From: Scedosporium boydii
Taxonomy: Eukaryota; Ascomycota; Sordariomycetes; Microascales; Microascaceae
Assembly: GCA_002221725.1 (NCBI GenBank)
Contig: NJFT01000390.1
Coordinates: 1 to 19,082 of the forward strand
DNA: 19,082 nt
Direction: 5' to 3'
Part shown: piece by piece, positions 9,372-18,953 of the stretch
Layout of the letters: every line of letters begins with the position of its first letter
Position numbering within the stretch: position 1 is the stretch's first letter
Position numbers and translations under genes: made by a program
Notes under the pieces: generated by a model
Database searches by the model: none
Told to the model about the DNA's origin: nothing
What the model saw: the letters and a program-made list of their open reading frames with translations, nothing else

Positions 9372-10138
9372 AGACCTCCTTTGCTTGATCACGCCCACTA
9401 CCAAAAGCGGAAGCAGCAGCATGAGCAAAAGTAGTTTACGAAAGTCGTAGCACCACCAAGAACCTCTTCAACCACCTTAAGTCCCCAGGGTCCTCTTGTT
9501 GCTTCCAAGAAACTCGACTTCAGCCAGCCAAGGCACACACGCACCTTATCTGTTCGAATGTTAGACCATCCACGATAATCTCTCCCCCTCGTCGGACCCA
9601 AGAGCTCCGCCGGATACGTTCATGCAACCCCTTATATACTTGATCCTCGACCAACCCCGAGCCGATATCCATCTCGCCGACGACAACACCTCGGAATTGC
9701 CGCCCTGCGACCTAGCACGGGTGCGACCACCTCCCGCATCCAGCTCCCCTTTCGACACAAGTCTCGGGGGAACCCTCTGACGTGCGACACGACACGACCT
9801 GATACCTGGCCCACCTCGGCCTGTAGCTAGGCTCGCTGCCCTATTTTGATGGCGGCCCCCCCTCCTGACCAACTTTCTCTCTTGAGCCTCAGCCACAGCC
9901 TGTGATCTCGATATACATACAATACGCGAATCCGTATGCTACTTCCGGGCACGGGGTTTACGTATCGCACACATACGCCGCCCTGTCGTACCGAGCGGGT
10001 ATTATACTGAGTCCTTGAAGGTGGGTTCGTTGTGTCGGTCCTTGTGCGCCCTGTGTCCTCATCCCGTGCTCTCCAGCGATCGCCTGGGGAGTTAGTTTAA
10101 TTCATGCCTCCCTCGCTCCGCGACCCATCTCCCCCTCC

Positions 10139-10267
10139 ATGAACGCGGGCCATCTGCTGTGCAACCTTGCCGATCTACCACAACAACTCGTGCAGCCCCG
10201 TCCCATTCCTAGATCGGAGCGACTGCTAGGTTTACTAGCCTACCGACGTCGCTCGTGTGCCATCTAA
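10139..10267 (+). promoter_or_regulatory. uORF of 42 codons upstream of TSC2
   Basis: ATG at 10139 opens 42 codons ending at TAA 10265-10267, upstream of the main start. Its context (T at -3) is weak. It matters only if transcription starts upstream of 10139, which the sequence alone cannot show. Confidence 0.35.
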
Positions 10268-10288
10268 ACCTCATTCCTCTCCAATTCC

Positions 10289-10402
10289 ATGCACTCTTAC
10301 GAAATCGATCACTCTTTTCCACGGGCTTTTTTGGCACCATGCTCCTCCGTCCTCAAGAATAACCGACGACCTTCATTTTTGCTAACATGCTTCGACGACT
10401 AG
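10289..10402 (+). promoter_or_regulatory. uORF overlapping the TSC2 start codon
   Basis: ATG at 10289 reads 37 codons in a different frame and stops at TAG 10400-10402, after the TSC2 ATG at 10387. A ribosome that initiates here would bypass the main start. The ATG context is weak (T at -3), so leaky scanning is likely. Confidence 0.4.
10339..10362 (+). promoter_or_regulatory. Seven-codon uORF with strong context upstream of TSC2
   Basis: CACCATGC at 10335-10342 gives an ATG with A at -3, encoding MLLRPQE then TAA at 10360-10362, 24 nt before the TSC2 ATG. The strong context and very short gap, which limits reinitiation, make it a credible translational brake on TSC2. It is close enough to the ORF to be present in almost any transcript. 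Confidence 0.5.
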
Positions 10403-13400
10403 CTTCATTCGGCCAACCCGACTCCGAGCGTCGAGACGAGTTTCCTATGCCCTTGCCTCCAGGAGATGCGCCGCCGTCACCAGATTCGAGCCGCCCAAGC
10501 GGCCTTGCCAGCGTCTTCAAGGGCTTGACCAGCGGCAGGCTGACTAGGACGCCCCCTCCCCTTGCTGCTGGTCCCTCGACCATTGTACCGCCCACACTCG
10601 AGCCCGTCAATGCTATCTCCACTAGTCTCCATGGTTTGTCTCCGAGTCACATGGCATCTCTCGAGCAGCTACGCAATGGTTCCCCGAGCGAGCGCATTGC
10701 GGCCGCGGCCGCCCTCCGTCATGCTATTGCCGAATACCCCCTAAGCCCCGTTTTGGATATATGGCATGCCGCCAAGGACATGATTGAGCCGAGCAAGTCG
10801 AACGCTACTCGGGCGGCTGGCTGGGAGCTCTTGACCGAATGTGCGAAGCACTCTGCGTCGTCGGATCTCGAGAGGAAGGAATATTTCCAGACGTTGACTG
10901 CGTCTACGAATCCGGAGGATTTCCATCTGCAACTAGCCGCTCTCGTCGATCTCACGAAGAATGGCAGGAATCTATCCGGCTTCGACTATGAAGTCCTCCC
11001 ACTGTTGAGGAACTGGCTCCATGAAGCCTATAGGGAGGTCCGCCAGGCCAGAAGGCATGCGTCTCGTGTGTCCAAGGCGATCGGGCAAGCGAGATCTGGG
11101 AGTTCCGGCGAGGAGAAGAACCTGTCTCAGCTGTTCACGTTCATCACTGAGGTTATCAAATTTAGCTTTAGAGTTGCCGACGAACAATCCGTATCCAGTC
11201 TCATTGACACCCTTCTGACCATCTGCATGAATACCAGCGTGCAGGATGACCTTCGGTCCTGCATCTCGGTCATCAATTCTATCGTCACTTTTCGCTCCAT
11301 TCCTACTCAGCGACTCAAGAATTGCATAACGGTTCTCAGCTCGATATACTGCTTAGTGCCAAATCTGCAGAAGGATGCCTGGAATACCCTGTCAATCCTC
11401 TGCAGGTCCCACAACGGCCAATCCACTGTGAGGATACTGCTGGATATTCTTCGCACCGGTTCTGTGGAGGGAGTGAACGAGATGGACCTGAACCGAGAAA
11501 TCCGCGGCGCGCTCTCTGTTCTCCGCAAGCTGCTCTCCAAGACCGTTGAAAAGGGGTATCCTACCGTGCCGTTTGCACTGCTTGTGGACGGCCTATCCAC
11601 CACCGTCAAGACGACGAGTTCGATCAAGGCGCAGGGCGAGGTGTTGAAGCTCATTAACCTCCTTTTCGACTCTGGCGACGGCAAGCTTCATCAGATTGCT
11701 GTTGACGAAGATTGGGCGGTCCTTCTTGAGGTAGCCTCCGAATGCTCCAGGAAGGCGACAATCCCTGGATTCAGTCCCGACTCCGAAAGCATCACTCGAA
11801 GCTTCCACACGTCCCCGTCTTCATCTTCGCTGTCGTCGGCTAGCTCCAAGGATGAGCAAGAGAAACCCGATGAGGTTATCGGCTCCGAGATTCTTCGTCT
11901 GATTAGCCGTCTGGAAATGCTCATGGTCCGCGGCGGCGCCAATCAATTCATTCCGAGGCAGACCGTCGTAAAGTTCTTCACGAGCGTTCATAGAATCTTG
12001 CCGGACTCGGCTGCTTGCGTCGTGCTTGATTATTTCCAAGAATTCCGCTGCTGCTCGCCTTCGGATGTTCAATGGGAGGACAACCTCAAGCTCGTGGTAG
12101 AGGCGTTCTTCTCAAACCGCGCCCGTTCATCGACAACGCGTGTTCGCGCACTAAACAGCATCACGGATGCGTACGAGATCATGGATCTGGTTCATGACGA
12201 GACGCACGACTTCGTGCCTGCCCTTGTCAGGACTATCCTTGCTGATGTGACGGAAGAGACTGATGTGCAGGTTCTGGATGCTGTCGTAAGTCTCATGGTA
12301 TCCGTGGCTGTCTCGTCCGATATGGAGCTCTTCAACTACATCGTCGACACGCTCAGAGCAATCGTCGTTGGCGACAGGCTCAAATCACCGATATCACCAT
12401 CATCGACGAACACGCCGGGGACTCCCACCACGCCTGATACACCAGAGCCGAAGCCAGGCCCTACCACATCCAAGGTTGTCACTCGCGGCTATGCGAAACT
12501 CTTCATGCGCCTCATGGATGTAGACGCCGCCAAGAGCACGAAAATGTTTTACTACCTCGTGAACATTGCGAAATCCGCGCATTGTGAGGTCGACGCACGC
12601 CTCACGGCCATGAAGCTGTTGTTCCGCCTGCGGTGTGATTGGGCTAATCGCGTGTTCCTCACGATTCATCTTGAGACCGATACTCTTTCAACTACACTGT
12701 ACAGGACCGAAGAATCGTTGAACCGGAGGCAGGCTGAAACTGCTGCTGCAGCCTCACAATCCGCTAGGTTATCTCGGGGTGAGCATGGCACGGGTCGCTC
12801 GTCGAGAGGCATATCTTTCAGCCAGTCTCAAGGACACGAGAGAGGGCACCCGATCCGTGTTACCAGTGGCGCCAAACCGCCTGGGTCTGTCCAACCACAA
12901 AGGTATCAACCTACCTGGCTGCATCCTGACCCCAATGCACTCCCAGAGCCTGTTTCGGCATCTGTTAGCCCGCTTCTTGCGTCGTATATCGAAGAATCCG
13001 ACGAGGATAGCGAGAACGAACAAACTGGTCAAACGCAGCTCGACATTGCCGTCTGGCTGGACGCGATACTGTACATCTTCCAGCAAGGCAGCGACTGGGA
13101 GATATACAGCTATCTCATCGTTCATCTTCCGGCGCAGCTCAGCAACCACTCTGCGTTTAGAGGTGCGATTAAGCAGGTGCAAGATTTGAGGAAAGTTCTT
13201 TGCGAGGCCCTTCGTTCCAATGGCATACAAGAGCCTCCCCTGGGAAGTGGTCTACGTCGCGCCGATGTCGCCATCTGCCTGTATCACAGCTTAATCATGA
13301 TCCTAAGTTACCATCGGCACTTCCAAAAAGCCGACGAAGACGATATCGTCCGGACGTTTGTCCACGGCATCACGACGTGGGAGAAGAGCGTCAAGGAGTG

Positions 13401-15459
13401 TATCCATGCGCTTTCTATTTGCTGCCACGAGCTCCCCATGTCGACGAGCAAAGCACTTATACAAATTCTCCAGAGGATGTCTCAGATCATCACTCAACCA
13501 CACGTGGCGATGCATATTTTGGAGTTCTTGTCTGGCCTCTGCCGCATGCCGCACTTGTATAGCAATTTCCGGGAGGACGAGTGGCGTATCGTGTTTGGCA
13601 TCGCCTTTAGATACCTGCAATATGTGCGGGACAAGAAGCAGTCGCATCGCAATAGCGCTGCTGCTAACGGTGATTCCTCCGTGCCGACGGCGACTGGCAC
13701 CGATAGCCGTTCTTCGCCGACAGACGACCTACCTCAATACGTATACGCGTTGGCATACCATGTCATTACCTATTGGTTCCTGGCGCTGAAGCTGCCCGAC
13801 CGAGCCGCGCAGGTCGGGTGGATAGCGAAGAACCTGTTCACCGAAGTGGACGGTACGCAGGGAGAGGAGCAAGCGATCATCACAATGGATTTCATGCGTC
13901 GGGTGGCGTATTCGGATGCGGACGAGTCTGCGGAAGACCCTCTCTTCACTACTGAGAGATTTGGCGAGATCTTGACCAAGCGGTGGCTGATTGGTAATAC
14001 CATCATCACCATCAAGCAGGCTACAGGCAGTGGATGGGCGCAAGTCACCAAGCGCCAACCGTCGGGCACCTCTTCGTACACGATTCGCGAAACTCTACAG
14101 CCGCGACCACCGCATCACATTGGATACGCCATGTCGGATAGCAACAACAGCTCTTCTTCGTCGGCGAACGCAGCCATCCGAAAAGCCGGTAACATCTACC
14201 TTCTGCCGAGTCACCTCCTAGTCCAGATGATGTCTCCGGTCCCTCAACCCGTGGAAGCCTTCAAGCCCGTGCCGCTCCCCGACGACGACACCGTGCGTAG
14301 GGCCATCCGGCTCTTCGACATGACGCCGAGCGTGGACGGCCACAAGATCGGCGTCATCTATATCGGCGAGAACCAGACCCAAGAGGCTGAGATCCTCGCC
14401 AACGTCTCCGGCAGCGCCGACTACATCGAGTTCCTCAACGGCCTCGGCTTTCTCACCCGGCTCAAAGGCGCCACCTTCAATACGCAGGGTCTCGACAAGG
14501 AGTATGGCAGCGACGGTGACTACACGTTCTGCTGGCGCGACCGCGTCAGCGAGATCGTCTTCCACGTTACGACGCAAATGCCAACGAACCTCGAGCGCGA
14601 CCCCAACTGCGTGAACAAGAAGAAACACATCGGAAACGACTACGTCAACATCATCTTCAACGACTCTGGGCTGCCCTTCAAGTTCGACACGTTCCCCAGT
14701 GACTTCAACTTTGTGAACATTGTCATCACGCCCGAGTCGCGGACTACATTCCTCGCGGCGCGCGAGAGGAGCGGCCACGATGAGGACGACGACCAAGAGA
14801 AGATGGCCAAATACATGTACAAATATAACCCCTTTTACCGCGTCAAGGTCATGAGCAAACCGGGTTTCCCACGCATCTCCCCCGCCGGAGAGACGAAGAT
14901 GGTCAGCCTCAAGGCCCTACCCGGCTTCGTTCGCCAGCTCGCCGTAAACGCCTCCGTCTTCTCCCTCGTGTGGGCGAACCGTGAGGGCGGCGAGCACATT
15001 GGTCCCTGGCGAGCTCGTCTTCGCGCCATTAAGCGTCTGCGCGATCAGTACGGCAAGAAGAGGACACCCGTTCCCAGCACGTCCACCACGCCCGGTGGTG
15101 TAGGCGGGCCCGGAGGCACCATAGCGGCGTCTCACCACGGCCTGTCCTCCGCCACCTCGCCCTCGCCCCCTCCCGGCGCCAGCGCCCTCAGCGGCCCGCA
15201 CGCACAGAACTACCCCGGCAGCGGAGGCCCTACCGCGTCGGGCGACCAGCTCTCCCGTCCCGGTAGCTCCGTCCGCGAGAGCTTCTCGAGCTTCAGACGC
15301 TCCTCCGCGGCTACCTTCCTGACGAACACGAGCGAGCAGACGTCGCACCGGTCCTCCATCGTGTCGACCGCCACCTCGGATACGGAGATTGGTGCCGTGG
15401 TTTCGGGAGGCGGGTTGGAGGCTGTTGTTGACGCTCTTGACTTTTCTAAGTGGGCTTAG
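10387..15459 (+). CDS. tsc2: Tuberin (TSC2) orthologue, RapGAP-domain GTPase-activating protein
   Basis: Tuberin, with hamartin (TSC1), is the GAP for Rheb and restrains TORC1 signalling. The single uninterrupted exon encodes 1690 aa, about the size of metazoan tuberin. Residues about 85-480 form the helical N-terminal (DUF3384-like) region, and about 500-1100 the tuberin core, interrupted by low-complexity Ser/Thr/Pro linkers near 472-495, 665-700 and 775-860. The RapGAP domain spans about 1310-1550. The segment KKKHIGNDYVNIIFNDSG carries Asn1417 at the position of the catalytic Asn thumb. A Gly/Pro/Ser-rich tail (about 1555-1690) contains a basic FRRSS sequence resembling an AGC-kinase site. 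The ATG has A at -3; an upstream uORF may limit translation. Absence of introns in 5 kb contrasts with the multi-exon CSE1. The gene looks intact. Confidence 0.95.
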   Translation: MLRRLASFGQPDSERRDEFPMPLPPGDAPPSPDSSRPSGLASVFKGLTSGRLTRTPPPLAAGPSTIVPPTLEPVNAISTSLHGLSPSHMASLEQLRNGSPSERIAAAAALRHAIAEYPLSPVLDIWHAAKDMIEPSKSNATRAAGWELLTECAKHSASSDLERKEYFQTLTASTNPEDFHLQLAALVDLTKNGRNLSGFDYEVLPLLRNWLHEAYREVRQARRHASRVSKAIGQARSGSSGEEKNLSQLFTFITEVIKFSFRVADEQSVSSLIDTLLTICMNTSVQDDLRSCISVINSIVTFRSIPTQRLKNCITVLSSIYCLVPNLQKDAWNTLSILCRSHNGQSTVRILLDILRTGSVEGVNEMDLNREIRGALSVLRKLLSKTVEKGYPTVPFALLVDGLSTTVKTTSSIKAQGEVLKLINLLFDSGDGKLHQIAVDEDWAVLLEVASECSRKATIPGFSPDSESITRSFHTSPSSSSLSSASSKDEQEKPDEVIGSEILRLISRLEMLMVRGGANQFIPRQTVVKFFTSVHRILPDSAACVVLDYFQEFRCCSPSDVQWEDNLKLVVEAFFSNRARSSTTRVRALNSITDAYEIMDLVHDETHDFVPALVRTILADVTEETDVQVLDAVVSLMVSVAVSSDMELFNYIVDTLRAIVVGDRLKSPISPSSTNTPGTPTTPDTPEPKPGPTTSKVVTRGYAKLFMRLMDVDAAKSTKMFYYLVNIAKSAHCEVDARLTAMKLLFRLRCDWANRVFLTIHLETDTLSTTLYRTEESLNRRQAETAAAASQSARLSRGEHGTGRSSRGISFSQSQGHERGHPIRVTSGAKPPGSVQPQRYQPTWLHPDPNALPEPVSASVSPLLASYIEESDEDSENEQTGQTQLDIAVWLDAILYIFQQGSDWEIYSYLIVHLPAQLSNHSAFRGAIKQVQDLRKVLCEALRSNGIQEPPLGSGLRRADVAICLYHSLIMILSYHRHFQKADEDDIVRTFVHGITTWEKSVKECIHALSICCHELPMSTSKALIQILQRMSQIITQPHVAMHILEFLSGLCRMPHLYSNFREDEWRIVFGIAFRYLQYVRDKKQSHRNSAAANGDSSVPTATGTDSRSSPTDDLPQYVYALAYHVITYWFLALKLPDRAAQVGWIAKNLFTEVDGTQGEEQAIITMDFMRRVAYSDADESAEDPLFTTERFGEILTKRWLIGNTIITIKQATGSGWAQVTKRQPSGTSSYTIRETLQPRPPHHIGYAMSDSNNSSSSSANAAIRKAGNIYLLPSHLLVQMMSPVPQPVEAFKPVPLPDDDTVRRAIRLFDMTPSVDGHKIGVIYIGENQTQEAEILANVSGSADYIEFLNGLGFLTRLKGATFNTQGLDKEYGSDGDYTFCWRDRVSEIVFHVTTQMPTNLERDPNCVNKKKHIGNDYVNIIFNDSGLPFKFDTFPSDFNFVNIVITPESRTTFLAARERSGHDEDDDQEKMAKYMYKYNPFYRVKVMSKPGFPRISPAGETKMVSLKALPGFVRQLAVNASVFSLVWANREGGEHIGPWRARLRAIKRLRDQYGKKRTPVPSTSTTPGGVGGPGGTIAASHHGLSSATSPSPPPGASALSGPHAQNYPGSGGPTASGDQLSRPGSSVRESFSSFRRSSAATFLTNTSEQTSHRSSIVSTATSDTEIGAVVSGGGLEAVVDALDFSKWA

Positions 15460-16465
15460 CATTTCCCCCCCTTACTTTGCTTTTATATTTTTTTTTCTTT
15501 GTCGTTCTTTTTTATCAGAGGATTTATGATGAATATGGGAATCACTACGGGACGAGGCGGCATGGATCCATCAAAAACAAGGGAATCAAGGGAAGGGGAA
15601 CAAAAACAACGGGATGTTTCAACGTTCAGAACGAAAGGGTTTGATAGAAACGAACTGAGACGAGTACTGAAGGAGACGACAAACAACGGGATACCGAGAA
15701 ACCTCGGAAGGATTAAAAAATAAAAAAAGGGGGGAAGAAAGAGCAAAACGAGAAACAATCCCGGCAGGTTTTCTATTCAAATTTGGCTCCTTTCCCTTTT
15801 GTTTTCTCCCGGATTTCCCTTTTGTTAATTAGGAACTTACGAAGTAAGGATATTTGATGGAAAAAACGAAGTAATCCAATGTCGAAAATGAGAGAGAACA
15901 AAAGGAGAAACACAGGCTCCTTGGCCAGGCTGATGAGATGGAATGGATATGAGAGAGAAAAGAAAAGTTTTGAGTTGATTCCGCTTCTTCCTCCTCTTCA
16001 AGTATTATTATTATTTCTTCTTCTGTGTTTGCCCCACTTCAGGATTCGATACCCCTTAACTGCCACTCCTCTCTTCAACAGGGCTGAACCAGCAACAGCC
16101 AGTGAGCGTGCCACTTCGTAGATTCTCAACAAGTCGAACCCGAGACGGTGGTTCGGATGTCGTGCTAGTTCCCGGCTAGACTAAACTCGATGCAGCTATC
16201 TCCGACGGGATGCAGATGACTTGTGGATCATCGATGGCACTTCTGACTCGCCCTCAAAACATCTCGCTAATCTCGTTCAAACGGGGGAACAACATTTCAG
16301 AGGGTTTTTTTTTTTACAGCCAAAACGAAAGAGAAAAAGGAAAGAAAGGAGATGCCAGTTTGTCCAGAAGCATATATATAAGTATAAGTAGAAAATAGAA
16401 GATATATAACTCCAAAACATGGCAAACACCAGACCAGGGACTCTCGCTATGCTCAGTTGTCGCTC
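15460..16465. other. Convergent intergenic region between TSC2 and the GNAT gene
   Basis: Both genes end into this 1.0-kb region, so it holds two 3' UTRs. It has homopolymer tracts (T-rich at 15486-15520, A-rich at 15714-15727, T-tract near 16305-16315), an ATT/CTT microsatellite near 16003-16024 and a TATATA-rich stretch near 16372-16408. An 80-codon plus-strand frame at 15879-16121 has no recognisable features and is not called. Confidence 0.5.
15719..15724 (+). terminator. Putative TSC2 polyadenylation signal
   Basis: AATAAA lies 260 nt after the TSC2 stop, inside an A-rich tract. Location fits a fungal 3' UTR, but an A-rich context makes chance occurrence likely. Confidence 0.3.
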
Positions 16466-18203
16466 TCATATATTTCGCCAGATATCTCTATAAGTTGCCC
16501 ACTTTTTGAATCCTAGATAAGAGGTAAAAGAAGACACTCCGTCAATGACACTGGACACAATAAGTAAAACTCGGGTCCTTTTAGGGGGGCTTACCAAGGA
16601 CTTGGAACCCTTCCTCGCCGCCTTTAACTCCATCAACAAACATTCGTCGCATTCCCTGCTCGCTTAAAAACCTAGCGCAAGAGAACAGAAGCCGAACCAT
16701 GACGGAATCTCTGCTGTTCACCATGTCCGGGTGATCATCTAGAAGGCAAGGCTTAGCTGTTCGTTTCTCTCCCGTCATACCTTGGGGCGCTGCCGAACAA
16801 ATAAAGAACTTACCCGCTATGAAAATGCACGAAACTCCTCCAACATCCTTACCCAGCACACTCGCCCATGGCAACTCGTACTTGATGGGAGCATCTGAAT
16901 TAGATGAGTATATCAAGGCCGCCGCCACTACCGTTTGCCCCTCTAGGCCGACAATTATATCCCGAATATTCATCGTATTGCGGAGCACTCCGTACGGATC
17001 GTACCATCCCCTTAAATCCTTTCTCGCGCACTCCCGCTCGACGATACCAAGCACAGTTGGATACTCGGAAAAGTCGCAGGACCGGAACGTAAGCCCCGCC
17101 ATGGAAATGTGGCCCTCCTGCGGCAAGTCTTCGAATCGCACAATCCAGTCGCTAACCTCTTGTCCCTTGCCTGGCACGGGTTGGTCGACTGTCCAGCCCC
17201 GTCTCTTGAACCAAGCCAGCGAGTTTGTCATTTCTGCAGGGGGTCCGTAGAAGAGTCTCGGGAAGGTGGTCCCGAGCTGGAGTCTACTGACACCCCGAGT
17301 CCGTCGTAGGTTTGCTAACGCCTGGTCGTGGAGGCTACGCCCGATCCCACGCCTTCGGTGCGCTTCGTTGACGAGAATGAGGGCGAGCGACCCGATGAGT
17401 CTTTCCTCACCAGCATCGGCGTATGTAGTATACGTCGCACAGAATCCTAATATCTGCCGGTCCATAGGATTCCGTACCACGTAGTGTCTAGACCAGCCAT
17501 CCCGGTTTAGGATCGACGCGAGGAGAGACTGAGAGATGTGGAACTTGGCCGGAACAGACCGACACCACAAATCGTACGTTGCCGGCATGTCTGCTACCGT
17601 CCAGTCTTCCACGCGCCAGGCCTTCGGTGGCTCGACTATGATTGGTGGGAGGGATATGGGCCTGTTTAGATCTTCATCTCCCAGGATTATTCCCGCAGCT
17701 GTCCTCAATTCATGGGGCGAGTAGTCTCGGGTTTTTACAAGAGTGGGAAAGGGGACGCGACCGGTGTAGTTCGTTTGTATATTGCAACAGGCTAGGACAA
17801 TCTGTGGCCGTGGCTTGCCCGCCAAACGTGCAACCTCAGCCAACTCAGCCTGCGATGGCTCATTGGGTCCGGGAGGTCCAGAGATGACGAATATAACGGC
17901 GCGGGCCCTTTTGATAAAAGCGACATGAGTCCCAGTGATGCCGGCCCTTTTTGTGTAGGTTATATGGCGGACCCATGGATGGCGCTCGGCAAGCGCGCGG
18001 CCAAAGGGCTCGAAGGGGTCCGACGTGCTGTTGGGTCCATGGTATAGAGGAGCGACCACCGGACTTATAAGCACAATTAGGTCCCCGTAAGAGAGGTGCT
18101 TACCAAGGGGAAGGCAGTTTTGATGATCCCATAGAAGTCTGGCGGATGATGGCCTTATTCCAGGAGGACTGGACGACTCAATCGATCGTGGGGCTGGTAG
18201 CAT
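16466..18203 (-). CDS. Tandem GNAT acetyltransferase-like protein with GH3 C-terminal-like N-terminus
   Basis: Three exons, 18203-16814, 16738-16595 and 16512-16466, encode 526 aa. Intron 1 (75 bp, GTAAGT to CTAG) is a multiple of three without a stop; intron 2 (82 bp, GTAAGC to CTAG) leads to a 47-bp last exon reading GFKKWATYRDIWRNI, the expected end of the family. Residues about 195-340 form a GNAT domain with the acetyl-CoA loop RRRGIG at 283-288; about 370-526 form a second, more degenerate GNAT domain. Residues about 20-180 resemble the C-terminal part of GH3 beta-N-acetylglucosaminidases, which in fungi are fused to such GNAT domains. The GH3 catalytic barrel is missing, and no candidate is seen in the 879 bp upstream. 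A TAG lies in frame 12 codons upstream of the ATG. It may be a natural short paralogue or an N-terminally truncated gene. The acetyl acceptor is unknown. Confidence 0.83.
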
Positions 18204-18424
18204 TTCTCGGGTACAACTGGCATGATTTGATGAGGGATTCTAAGGGGTGGATGATTTATCGTCACCGGATCTCATTCGTTTCTGAGTGAGATATGAGGTT
18301 TCTCTCTTTTCCGATTTAGTAGTTTCTTCCCTCGGAGTTCTCCTCTTCTTCCGTTCCTTTTAGAGTCCGTTTCGCGCCTCTTTCTCACTCTAACACTGGG
18401 GTTCTTAGAATGCCACTGAGCACA

Positions 18425-18431
18425 TGAGTCA
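18425..18431. promoter_or_regulatory. TGAGTCA site (Gcn4/CPC1 or AP-1-like)
   Basis: A perfect TGAGTCA lies 222 bp upstream of the GNAT-like start codon. This is the binding motif of the bZIP regulator Gcn4/CPC1 (cross-pathway amino-acid control) and related AP-1 factors. A single 7-mer, so functional assignment is tentative. Confidence 0.4.
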
Positions 18432-18953
18432 GTAAGTAGTGGCCAAGGCAACGGCACTACATCTAATCCCGGCTAGTCGTGTAATGAGTGTGATAGAGTC
18501 GCAATTGACGAAGCCAAGGTGAAAAGGGAGACTGATATGAGATGATGGATACGGAGATGCACCCAAAAATTGGTCGACCAGTGGTAGGAGTGGAGGGAAA
18601 AAAGAAAGCGACCGCGGCGGGAGGAGGGAAGTCTATAGATGGATAACAATCGAGTGGAAGAGGAGGTAAGCTAGCAACATTACCTGATGAGAAGGGGATC
18701 CTTAAGATCAAGGATAAACCAATGGCGTGGGGTTATACGGTTAGGAGCGTCGGTGGACTTGAGGCATTGTTGTTGGGGCGGGTTGTGAAGTGAGCCTCGT
18801 GAGCGTACGCGGCGAGGACGCCAGGGTGCCCCTTCACGAAGTGCGAGACAGAGTGAGGCCGCTCGATGTGTTGCGACCCGTAATCAAGACAGGGCGAGCC
18901 GAGAATGAGGCTTGAGCCAGAAGACAGACGTCGCGGGATTTGAGGGACAATCA

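Larger units (their letters stand above)
8240..10386. other. Long intergenic region: reductase 3' flank, possible gene remnant, TSC2 promoter and leader
   Basis: This is 2.1 kb with no intact gene. It contains a G/C palindrome-hairpin at 8494-8515, a coding-like FAD-motif fragment (8580-8890), an A-rich tract at 9130-9146, a cluster of GTAC cores (9326-9371), a TATATA-like site near 9632 and a pyrimidine-rich leader with several upstream ATGs before TSC2. Minus-strand frames of up to 111 codons at 9896-9561 look like chance reading of Pro/Arg-rich composition. Confidence 0.5.

Noticed and set aside
9561..9896. 111-codon minus-strand ORF upstream of TSC2
   Set aside because: Arg/Gly-rich translation of a pyrimidine-rich leader; no domain or conserved motif.
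14218..15462. Minus-strand frames of 192 and 181 codons antisense to the TSC2 GAP domain and tail
   Set aside because: GC-rich third positions of TSC2 create long antisense frames; translations are Val/Glu/Arg/Gly-rich with no recognisable fold.
16120..16170. TTCGA-like sequences suggesting a tRNA T-loop
   Set aside because: No acceptor stem, D-arm or anticodon arm can be folded around them; no tRNA was found in the window.
18057..18110. Possible small intron in the GNAT-like gene (GTAAGC ... TAAG)
   Set aside because: The in-frame reading DLIVLISPVVAPL looks like a genuine beta strand of the GH3 C-terminal-like domain, so the stretch is kept as coding.
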